Shown piece by piece: positions 57,570 through 64,000 of a DNA stretch of 64,000 bases. Location of the stretch: NCBI RefSeq assembly GCF_046159835.1, contig NZ_JBJXCY010000001.1, forward strand, positions 1,736,001 to 1,800,000, in the 5' to 3' direction. Under the pieces are notes generated by a model. That model made no database searches. It saw only the letters and a list, made by a program, of their open reading frames with translations, and was not told the DNA's origin. How positions within the stretch are numbered: position 1 is the stretch's first letter; each line of letters starts with the position of its first letter. This DNA comes from JACKJK01 sp046159835. Its GTDB lineage: Bacteria > Pseudomonadota > Alphaproteobacteria > Rhizobiales > Tepidamorphaceae. The translations under genes and the position numbers were made by a program.

Positions 57570-58900
57570 CGCCTGCGGCTCCCCCTCAGTTTCGACTTCT
57601 TGATCAGCCCTTCATACTGGTGCGCAAGCAGATGCCCCTGGACCTGCGACACCGTATCCATCGTCACCGATACCACGATCAGCAGCGAAGTGCCGCCGAG
57701 GTAGAACGGGATCGAGTAGTAACCGATCAAAAATTCCGGCAGCAGGCAAACCAGCGCCAGGTAGAGCGCGCCGACCACGGTGATGCGAGTCAGCACATAG
57801 TCGATGTATTCGGCCGTCTTCTCGCCCGGGCGAATGCCGGGAATGAAGCCGCCGTGCTTCTTCAGGTTGTCGGCGGTGTCCTTCGGATTGAAGACGATCG
57901 CCGTGTAGAAGAACGCGAAGAAGATGATCATCGACGCGTAGAACGCGAGGTAGAGCGGCTGGCCGTGGCCAAGAAGAGCCGTGACCGTGCCGAGCCATCC
58001 GCCCGCATCGCCTGCCGAGAAGTTTGCAACCGTCACCGGCAGCAGCAGCAGCGAAGAGGCGAAGATCGGCGGGATGACGCCGGCCGTGTTGAGCTTCAGA
58101 GGCAGGTGCGAGGATTCGCCCTGAAACATCCGGTTGCCCATTTGGCGCTTGGGATACTGGATCAGCAACCGGCGCTGGGCCCGCTCGACGTAGACGATCA
58201 CGACAATGACGCCGACGAGCAGGATGATGAGACCGAGGATGAGCGGGGTCGACAGCGCCCCCTGGCGGCCAAGCTCCAGCATTCCCGCAATCGCGTTGGG
58301 GAACGAGGCAACGATGCCCGCGAAGATGATGAGCGAGATGCCGTTGCCGACGCCGCGCTGCGTGATCTGTTCACCCAGCCACATCAGGAAGACGGTACCA
58401 CCGACCAGCGTGATGACGGTGGACACCCGGAAGAACAGGCCCGGATCCAGCACCACGTTGCCCGAACCTTCCAGGCCAACGGCAATACCATATGCCTGTA
58501 CGGTGGCAAGAAGCACCGTACCGTAGCGGGTGTACTGGTTGATCTGCTTGCGGCCCTGCTCGCCTTCCTTCTTGAGCTGCTCAAGATGGGGCGAAACGGT
58601 CGTCATCAACTGAACGATGATCGACGCCGAGATGTAGGGCATGATGTTCAGCGCAAAAATCGCCATGCGCTCCACGGCGCCACCGGCGAACGTATTGAAC
58701 AGGCCGAGGATACCGCTGGAATTGCGGTTGAACATGTCGGCCACCGCGCCGGGATCGATACCCGGCAGCGGGATGTAGGTACCCAGCCGATAAACGAGCA
58801 GCGCACCCAGCGTGAACCAGATGCGCTTCTTGAGTTCATCGGCCTTGGCAAGGGCACCGAAATTGAGATTGGCAGCAAGTTGCTCGGCAGCTGACGCCAT
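57566..58900 (-). CDS. secY: Protein translocase subunit SecY
   Basis: The 444-residue, ten-helix core of the Sec translocon has YRLGTYIPLPGIDP, RMAIFALNIMPYISASIIVQLM (plug region) and GGTSLLIVVSVTMDTVSQV near the C-terminus. It lies between rplO and adk. Confidence 0.98.
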   Translation of the reverse strand: MASAAEQLAANLNFGALAKADELKKRIWFTLGALLVYRLGTYIPLPGIDPGAVADMFNRNSSGILGLFNTFAGGAVERMAIFALNIMPYISASIIVQLMTTVSPHLEQLKKEGEQGRKQINQYTRYGTVLLATVQAYGIAVGLEGSGNVVLDPGLFFRVSTVITLVGGTVFLMWLGEQITQRGVGNGISLIIFAGIVASFPNAIAGMLELGRQGALSTPLILGLIILLVGVIVVIVYVERAQRRLLIQYPKRQMGNRMFQGESSHLPLKLNTAGVIPPIFASSLLLLPVTVANFSAGDAGGWLGTVTALLGHGQPLYLAFYASMIIFFAFFYTAIVFNPKDTADNLKKHGGFIPGIRPGEKTAEYIDYVLTRITVVGALYLALVCLLPEFLIGYYSIPFYLGGTSLLIVVSVTMDTVSQVQGHLLAHQYEGLIKKSKLRGSRRR

Positions 58901-58974
58901 GAATATCTCCGCTTCTCGCGTCCCTGCCCCTGCCCTGGCGGCAAAGCCGGAACGCGGTCCGGCGCTGCGCCTGA

Positions 58975-59469
58975 TCAGGCGTCAGCGCTGCTTTCGTCCG
59001 CCTTCTTGACCGGTGCCAGCAATTCGATGCTGCCGCCCGCCTTCTCGATGGCTTCCTTCGCCGCTGCCGAAACGCCGGCAACCTTGAAGGCGACCTTCGA
59101 GGTCAGTTCGCCGCGCGACAGGATACGAACCCCGTCCTTCTCGCGGCGGATGATGCCGGCTGCAACCAGTGCCGCGGCATCCACCGTGTTCTTCGCATCC
59201 AGCTTGCCCGCGTCGATCGCGGTCTGGATACGGTCGAGATTGACCGCGTTGAGCTGCTTGGCGTTGGGCTTGTTGAACCCGCGCTTCGGCAGCCGGCGGT
59301 GAATCGGCATCTGGCCGCCTTCAAAGCCTTTGACAGCCACGCCCGAACGCGACTTCTGGCCCTTGTGGCCACGACCGGAGGTCTTGCCCAGGCCCGAACC
59401 GATGCCACGGCCGACGCGCTTGCGCGACTGGGTGGCACCCGGCTTGTCACTGATCTCGTTGAGCTTCAT
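58975..59469 (-). CDS. rplO: 50S ribosomal protein L15
   Basis: The 164-residue protein has MKLNEISDKPGATQSRKRVGRGIGSGLGKTSGRGHKGQKSR beginning and VKGFEGGQMPIHRRLPKRGF. The C-terminal region is slightly longer than in many species. Confidence 0.98.
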   Translation of the reverse strand: MKLNEISDKPGATQSRKRVGRGIGSGLGKTSGRGHKGQKSRSGVAVKGFEGGQMPIHRRLPKRGFNKPNAKQLNAVNLDRIQTAIDAGKLDAKNTVDAAALVAAGIIRREKDGVRILSRGELTSKVAFKVAGVSAAAKEAIEKAGGSIELLAPVKKADESSADA

Positions 59470-59527
59470 ATCGGTTTCTCCGTCCGCGCATTCAAGCGCG
59501 AGCTTTCAACTTGATGTGGGTGCGTGC

Positions 59528-59716
59528 TCAGTTCTCGTCGACGACGCGAACGAGGTGCGCAACCTTGGCGATCATGCCGCGCACGGCCGGGGTATCTTCC
59601 AGCGTGCGGCGACGGTGCATCTTGTTCAGGCCGAGCCCGATCAGCGTCTTGCGCTGGACATCGGGGCGGCGCAGCGGCGAGCCGGTCTGCTCAACCGTGA
59701 CGGTCTTCTTGGACAT
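59528..59716 (-). CDS. rpmD: 50S ribosomal protein L30
   Basis: The 62-residue protein shows the L30 fold: VTVEQTGSPLRRPDVQRKTLIGLGLNKMHRRRTLEDTPAVRGMIAKV. It lies between rpsE and rplO in the spc operon. Confidence 0.97.
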   Translation of the reverse strand: MSKKTVTVEQTGSPLRRPDVQRKTLIGLGLNKMHRRRTLEDTPAVRGMIAKVAHLVRVVDEN

Positions 59717-59743
59717 CGTTCAGCCCTTCCTTGAAACCTGCAC

Positions 59744-60289
59744 TCAGCCTTCGGCCATTTCAGCGCTTTCGCGCCGGCGGGACTGCAGCGTGGAAACCTT
59801 GAGACCGCGGCGCGCAGCAACCGAGCGCGGGCTGTCTTCAGCCTTGAGCGCCTCGAAAGTCGCGCGGATCATGTTGTACGGGTTCGACGTGCCAAGCGAC
59901 TTGGCGACGACGTCATGCACGCCGAGCGTCTCGAAGACGGCGCGCATCGGGCCACCCGCGATGATGCCGGTGCCGGGAGGCGCTGCACGCAGCACAACCT
60001 TGCCGGCGCCGTGGCGCCCGGCGACATCGTGATGCAGCGTGCGGCCTTCGCGCAGCGGAACGCGGATCATCTGGCGCTTGGCCGATTCCGTCGCCTTGCG
60101 GATCGCTTCCGGCACTTCACGCGCCTTGCCGTGACCGAAGCCGACGCGGCCCTTCTGGTCGCCGACAACCACGAGGGCTGCGAAGCCGAACCGCCGGCCG
60201 CCCTTGACCACCTTGGCCACGCGGTTGATGTGCACGAGGCGATCTACGAATTCGCTGTCGCGCTCTTCTCGCATATTGGGATTTGCCAT
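59744..60289 (-). CDS. rpsE: 30S ribosomal protein S5
   Basis: The 181-residue protein has FVDRLVHINRVAKVVKGGRRFGFAALVVVGD and the GHGKAREVPEAIRKA block, characteristic of S5. N-terminal start ATG 60289. Confidence 0.98.
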   Translation of the reverse strand: MANPNMREERDSEFVDRLVHINRVAKVVKGGRRFGFAALVVVGDQKGRVGFGHGKAREVPEAIRKATESAKRQMIRVPLREGRTLHHDVAGRHGAGKVVLRAAPPGTGIIAGGPMRAVFETLGVHDVVAKSLGTSNPYNMIRATFEALKAEDSPRSVAARRGLKVSTLQSRRRESAEMAEG

Positions 60290-60334
60290 CGTCGTTTCGT
60301 TCCGTTGCTGGCGCGCTAACGCCGGTGAATTCGA

Positions 60335-60700
60335 TTAGAAGTTCAGGCCACCCTCGCGGGCGCCGTCAGCGAGGGCCTTGACCCGGCCGTGATAGATGTA
60401 CGGGCCGCGGTCGAACACGACCTCGGTCACGCCCTTCTCCTTGGCGCGCTCGGCGACGAGCTTGCCAACCTCGGAGGCGGCGCTTGTGTCGGCACCGGTC
60501 TTCAGCTTGCCCTGCATGTCCTTCTCGAGGCTCGAGGCGGACACGACGGTGGCGCCGGTCAGGTCGTCGATGACCTGCGCGTAGATGTGCTTGGAGGACC
60601 GGAAAACCGACAGGCGCGGACGCCCGTTGTTGACCTTCTGAAGTTCGCGGCGGACGCGCGCTGCGCGGCGCTGCGGCGTGGTCATCGAGTTGTTTTTCAT
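60335..60700 (-). CDS. rplR: 50S ribosomal protein L18
   Basis: The 121-residue protein has RPRLSVFRSSKHIYAQVIDD and VVFDRGPYIYHGRVKALADGAREGGLNF. The ATG at 60700 is preceded by rplF with 7 bases gap; upstream in-frame sequence is overlapping rplF and not used. Confidence 0.97.
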   Translation of the reverse strand: MKNNSMTTPQRRAARVRRELQKVNNGRPRLSVFRSSKHIYAQVIDDLTGATVVSASSLEKDMQGKLKTGADTSAASEVGKLVAERAKEKGVTEVVFDRGPYIYHGRVKALADGAREGGLNF

Positions 60701-60707
60701 GGCAGGC

Positions 60708-61241
60708 CTACTTCTTCTTGCCTTCCTTGCGGACGATGTACTCGCCGGCATACTTGATGCCCTTGCCCTTGTAGGGCTCAGGCTCGCGCCATTTGCGGAT
60801 ATTCGCCGCAACCTGGCCGACGCGCTGCTTGGAGATGCCGGTGACGACGATTTCCGTCGGTTTCGGGCAAACGATCTGCACGTCCTCGGGGATCTCGAAG
60901 TTCACGTCGTGGCTGTAGCCGAGCGCAAGCTGCAGGACCTTGCCCTGCACCGCGGCACGGTAGCCGACGCCGTTGATCTCGAGCTTGCGCTCGAAACCCT
61001 TCTCCACACCCTCGACGATGTTGGACACCAGCGTGCGGGACATGCCCCAGGCCGAGCGGGCCTTCTTGGACTTGTCACGCGGCTCGACCAGGACGCCGTC
61101 ATCGTCCATCTTGGCGAGAACGTCGTCCACGAGCGTGACTTCAAGCTGACCCTTCGGGCCCTTTGCCGCGATGGTCTGGCCATCGATCGACACGGTCACG
61201 CCGCTGGGCACCGAGACCGGTTTTTTGCCAATGCGGGACAT
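60708..61241 (-). CDS. rplF: 50S ribosomal protein L6
   Basis: The 177-residue two-domain protein has MSRIGKKPVSVPSGVTVSIDG and the C-terminal GVGYRAAVQGKVLQLALGYSHDV and WREPEPYKGKGIKY. Between rpsH and rplR. Confidence 0.98.
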   Translation of the reverse strand: MSRIGKKPVSVPSGVTVSIDGQTIAAKGPKGQLEVTLVDDVLAKMDDDGVLVEPRDKSKKARSAWGMSRTLVSNIVEGVEKGFERKLEINGVGYRAAVQGKVLQLALGYSHDVNFEIPEDVQIVCPKPTEIVVTGISKQRVGQVAANIRKWREPEPYKGKGIKYAGEYIVRKEGKKK

Positions 61242-61282
61242 GGTTTTGCTTCCCGTTTCCGTTTTTGTCCGCTCAGCGCGTC

Positions 61283-61681
61283 TTAGAAGACGCGGCAGAG
61301 CACCTCACCGCCGACGTTCTCTTCGCGCGCCTGCCAGTCGGGCATCACGCCCTTCGGGGTCGACACGATTGAAACGCCGAGACCGTTGTTCACCTGCGGC
61401 AGCGTCTTCACCGAGCTGTACACCCGGCGGCCCGGCCTGGAGATCCGCTCGATCGTGCGGATGACAGGCTCGCCGTCGAAGTACTTGAGCTCGATATCGA
61501 ACTCCGCCTGGCCGTTTCCGAATTCGGTGCGAGAGTAGCCACGGATGTAGCCTTCCGTCTCAAGCACCGTCAGAACGCCTTCGCGAAGGCGGGACGCCGG
61601 GGTCTTCACCACCGACTTGCCACGCATCTGCGCGTTGCGGATCCGCGTGAGCATATCTCCCAAAGGATCGCTGACAGCCAT
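61283..61681 (-). CDS. rpsH: 30S ribosomal protein S8
   Basis: The 132-residue protein has MLTRIRNAQMRGKSVVKTPAS and the C-terminal GLGVSIVSTPKGVMPDWQAREENVGGEVLCRVF. S8 is also the classical spc-operon feedback repressor in enterics; here that role is not tested. Confidence 0.98.
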   Translation of the reverse strand: MAVSDPLGDMLTRIRNAQMRGKSVVKTPASRLREGVLTVLETEGYIRGYSRTEFGNGQAEFDIELKYFDGEPVIRTIERISRPGRRVYSSVKTLPQVNNGLGVSIVSTPKGVMPDWQAREENVGGEVLCRVF

Positions 61682-61693
61682 CTTCGGGTCTCC

Positions 61694-61999
61694 TTACCAG
61701 CTCGACTTGACCAAGCCCGGGATCAGGCCGCGAGAGCCCAGTTCCCGGAGCGCGATACGTGACATTCTCAGCTTGCGGTAATACGCCCGCGGCCGGCCTG
61801 TCACTTCGCAACGATTGCGGATGCGCACCTTTGAGCTGTTGCGCGGAAGATCCGCCAGCTTCAGCTGCGCCTTGAAGCGCTCTTCCATGGAGAGCGACTG
61901 GTCGGTCGCAACAGCCTTCAGCGCGGCGCGCTTGTCGGCATATTGCTTGACCAAGCGCCGGCGGCGCTTGTTCTTCTCGACCGAACTCTTCTTCGCCAT
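61694..61999 (-). CDS. rpsN: 30S ribosomal protein S14
   Basis: The 101-residue S14 is the long form without a CxxC zinc pair (MAKKSSVEKNKRRRRLVKQY, LRMSRIALRELGSRGLIPGLVKSSW). Between rplE and rpsH. Confidence 0.98.
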   Translation of the reverse strand: MAKKSSVEKNKRRRRLVKQYADKRAALKAVATDQSLSMEERFKAQLKLADLPRNSSKVRIRNRCEVTGRPRAYYRKLRMSRIALRELGSRGLIPGLVKSSW

Positions 62000-62035
62000 A
62001 GTTTCTACCTCCGAATTCCGGGTCCCGACGCCTGG

Positions 62036-62593
62036 CTAGGCCCGGAAGGGAAAGTTGAAGTTCTTCAGAAGCGAACGTGCCTCGTCGTCCGTCTTCGCGG
62101 TCGTGCACACGATGATGTCCATACCCATCATGTGGTCGACCTTGTCGTAATCGATCTCGGGGAACACGATGTGTTCCTTGATGCCCATCGCGTAGTTGCC
62201 ACGCCCGTCGAAGCTCTTCGGGTTCAGGCCGCGAAAGTCACGGACGCGCGGCAGCGCGATCGTCACCAGGCGATCGAGAAATTCGTACATCCGCGCCTTG
62301 CGCAGCGTGACCTTGGCACCGATCGGCATCTCTTCGCGCAGCTTGAAGCCGGCAATCGAGGTACGCGCCTTGGTGACAACCGGCTGCTGACCGGCAATGC
62401 GGCCAAGCTCTTCGGCAGCCGACTTCACGCGCTTGGAATCGCCGACGGCTTCGCCGACGCCCATGTTCAGCACGATCTTGTCGAGCGCAGGCACTTCCAA
62501 CACATTCTTGTAGCCGAACTCCTCAAGGAGCTTCGGGCGCACAACGTCCGCGTAATGCTTTTTCAAGCGCGGTTCGTAACCGTTCTCAGCCAT
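62036..62593 (-). CDS. rplE: 50S ribosomal protein L5
   Basis: The 185-residue protein has YKNVLEVPALDKIVLNMGVGEA and RDFRGLNPKSFDGRGNYAMGIKEHIVFPEIDYDKVD. Start ATG at 62593 overlaps the rplX 3' end by 8 bases. Confidence 0.98.
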   Translation of the reverse strand: MAENGYEPRLKKHYADVVRPKLLEEFGYKNVLEVPALDKIVLNMGVGEAVGDSKRVKSAAEELGRIAGQQPVVTKARTSIAGFKLREEMPIGAKVTLRKARMYEFLDRLVTIALPRVRDFRGLNPKSFDGRGNYAMGIKEHIVFPEIDYDKVDHMMGMDIIVCTTAKTDDEARSLLKNFNFPFRA

Positions 62594-62903
62594 CGATCGT
62601 CTCTCCCGAGCGCCGGGCAATGCGCACCTTGCGCCCATCATTCAGGGTCTGGAAGCCGACGCGAGTCGGCTTGTTGTCCTTCGGGTCCGCCAGGGCCAGG
62701 TTGGAAATGTGGATCGCGGCCTCTTTCGAGATGATCCCGCCTTCCTGGTTCGGCGTCTGGCGCTGGTGGCGGCGGATCATGTTGATCCCGCGAACGAGCG
62801 CGCGGTTTTCCTGCGGACGAACTTCGATCACTTCGCCCGTGCGACCCTTGTCTTTGCCGGTCAGCACGACGACCTTGTCGCCCTTCTTGATCTTCGCAGC
62901 CAT
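62586..62903 (-). CDS. rplX: 50S ribosomal protein L24
   Basis: The 105-residue protein has KIKKGDKVVVLTGKDKGRTGEV (KOW motif) and INMIRRHQRQTPNQEGGI. Its ATG overlaps the rplN stop by one base. Confidence 0.98.
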   Translation of the reverse strand: MAAKIKKGDKVVVLTGKDKGRTGEVIEVRPQENRALVRGINMIRRHQRQTPNQEGGIISKEAAIHISNLALADPKDNKPTRVGFQTLNDGRKVRIARRSGETIDG

Positions 62904-63271
62904 CACAGAACCTCCGGAGCCAGCGAAACGATCTTCATGTGGTTCTTGCCGCGCAGTTCGCGCGGAACCGGTCCGAAGATACGGGTGCCGATCGGCTCCT
63001 TGTTGTTGTTGACCAGAACGGCCGCATTGCGGTCGAAACGGATCACGGTGCCGTCATTGCGACGGATAGCCTTTGCCGTGCGGACGACGATGGCCTTCAG
63101 GACCTCGCCCTTCTTCACGCGACCGCGCGGAATGGCTTCCTTCACAGAAACCACGATGATGTCGCCGACGCGCGCGTACTTGCGCTTCGAACCGCCCAGC
63201 ACCTTGATGCACATGACACGGCGCGCACCGGAATTGTCGGCGACGTCGAGGTTTGTTTGCATCTGGATCAT
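62903..63271 (-). CDS. rplN: 50S ribosomal protein L14
   Basis: The 122-residue protein opens MIQMQTNLDVADNSGARRVMCIKVLGGSKRKYARVGD and has RRNDGTVIRFDRNAAVLVNN. Followed directly by rplX. Confidence 0.98.
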   Translation of the reverse strand: MIQMQTNLDVADNSGARRVMCIKVLGGSKRKYARVGDIIVVSVKEAIPRGRVKKGEVLKAIVVRTAKAIRRNDGTVIRFDRNAAVLVNNNKEPIGTRIFGPVPRELRGKNHMKIVSLAPEVL

Positions 63272-63328
63272 GGCTGACCTCTTGTTTCCTGTCTAAGCCG
63301 CCAGGCTCAAAGCCCGGCTGCCCTGCCC

Positions 63329-63565
63329 TCAGGCGCTTGTTTCAACCACCGTCCAGCGCTTGGAGCGCGAGATCGGAGCACATTCCTGGATACGCACGAT
63401 GTCACCCACCTTGTGCGCGTTCTCCGCATCATGCGCCTGGTAGCGCTTGGAACGGCGAACGGTCTTCTTGAACAGAGGGTGCGTGAAGCGGCGCTCGACC
63501 AGGACGACAACGGTCTTGTCCATCTTGTCGCTCACCACGGTGCCCTGCAGAATTCGTTTCGGCAT
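63329..63565 (-). CDS. rpsQ: 30S ribosomal protein S17
   Basis: The 78-residue protein has MPKRILQGTVVSDKMDKTVVV and RRFTHPLFKKTVRRSKRYQAHD. Between rpmC and rplN. Confidence 0.98.
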   Translation of the reverse strand: MPKRILQGTVVSDKMDKTVVVLVERRFTHPLFKKTVRRSKRYQAHDAENAHKVGDIVRIQECAPISRSKRWTVVETSA

Positions 63566-63575
63566 CGTCGTCCCC

Positions 63576-63779
63576 TTAAGCCTGCGCCTGCTGGCGCGCC
63601 TTGTCGTTGATGATCGTCTTGACCAGCGCGATCTGGCGGCGGACCTGGCGGACGCGTGCGGTATTCTCGAGCTGCCCGGTGGCCTGCTGGAAACGCAGGT
63701 TGAACTGCTCTTTCTTCAGCTTCACGAGCTCTTCGCTCAACTGGTCGGGCGTCATGCCCTTGGCGTCTTCGGCTTTCAT
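63576..63779 (-). CDS. rpmC: 50S ribosomal protein L29
   Basis: The 67-residue protein has LSEELVKLKKEQFNLRFQQATGQLENTARVRQVRRQIALVKT. Start ATG 63779, one codon after an in-frame GTG that is probably not used. Between rplP and rpsQ. Confidence 0.97.
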   Translation of the reverse strand: MKAEDAKGMTPDQLSEELVKLKKEQFNLRFQQATGQLENTARVRQVRRQIALVKTIINDKARQQAQA

Positions 63780-63790
63780 CACTTCAATCC

Positions 63791-64000
63791 TTACTCGCCG
63801 ACCCGGCTGACAACCTTGGTGCGGACCGGCAGCTTCGCAGCTCCAAGGCGCAGGGCCTCGTGTGCGACCTCCGGCGTGACACCGTCGATTTCGAACATGA
63901 TGCGACCAGGCTTGACCCGCGCCGCCCAGTATTCCGGCGAACCCTTGCCCTTACCCATGCGCACTTCGGTCGGCTTCTTCGAAACCGGCACATCGGGGAA
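63791..64000 (-). CDS. rplP: 50S ribosomal protein L16, 5'-truncated by window end
   Basis: The visible 69 codons are the C-terminal part of L16 (FPDVPVSKKPTEVRMGKGKGSPEYWAARVKPGRIMFEIDGVT) with the stop at 63791. The start and the rest of the gene lie beyond the window on the minus strand. It is the upstream neighbour of rpmC in the S10 operon order. Confidence 0.96.
   Translation of the reverse strand, partial: FPDVPVSKKPTEVRMGKGKGSPEYWAARVKPGRIMFEIDGVTPEVAHEALRLGAAKLPVRTKVVSRVGE

Overview
The window is a high-GC, very gene-dense chromosomal segment of an alphaproteobacterium, most likely Hyphomicrobiales (Rhizobiales). Evidence for this is MipZ, an EipB-type periplasmic protein, ATP12, a phasin, a zinc-ribbon DinB, a BigR/Blh sulfide locus, an Lrp-type regulator divergent from putA, and an S10/spc/alpha ribosomal cluster with adk after secY. 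Genus cannot be fixed from the sequence alone. I see no insertion sequence, prophage, CRISPR array or integration scar; almost everything is core metabolism and housekeeping.

Layout. 1-5.6 kb: ROK-kinase tail, dinB, eipB, RidA, a phosphodiesterase, a FemAB-like acyltransferase, a HIT hydrolase, closed by a bidirectional terminator. 5.7-13.5 kb: clpA/clpS, a PPOX flavoprotein, a phasin with a repeat-bearing promoter, a SPOR-domain D-Ala-D-Ala carboxypeptidase, and a VWA/J-domain pair. 13.6-20.9 kb: mipZ, putA with its divergent Lrp regulator, panC, an unusual SDR, DUF1489 and dodecin. 20.9-31.6 kb: leucine catabolism (mccA, mccB, ivd, all minus strand) interleaved with sulfur genes (persulfide dioxygenase blh, bigR, two rhodaneses, TauE/SafE), plus two tiny membrane proteins. 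31.6-39.9 kb: GNAT, FAH-family hydratase, a probable gnnA/gnnB pair for diamino lipid A, mgtE, tRNA-Leu(GAG), an orphan SPOA protein, lipB, acylphosphatase, GGCT and a CFA-type synthase. 40-46.3 kb: pccA and pccB flanking folP-folB-folK-tauE. 46.4-54.1 kb: a tightly overlapping minus-strand series (degP/Q-like, rarA, GT32, crcB, rluC-like, small TM protein, HAD, ATP12, cyclase). 54.2-64 kb: rplQ back to rplP, the spc and alpha ribosomal operons with secY and adk.

Functional threads. Propionyl-CoA and 3-methylcrotonyl-CoA carboxylase, isovaleryl-CoA dehydrogenase and PutA indicate branched-chain and proline amino acid use. The BigR cassette handles sulfide and persulfide. The most unusual architecture is that the genes for each leucine-pathway carboxylase subunit lie directly behind a sulfur-metabolism gene on the same strand, and the blh/bigR control region has two face-to-face promoter candidates, each with a palindrome in its spacer. 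Other regulatory candidates are a 10-bp inverted repeat between putA and its regulator, an 11-bp direct repeat pair around the phasin promoter, and three GANTC sites within 35 bp upstream of mipZ. I did not find a convincing wholly new multi-gene system; the best candidates for new biology are the sulfur/leucine interleaving and the small membrane proteins.
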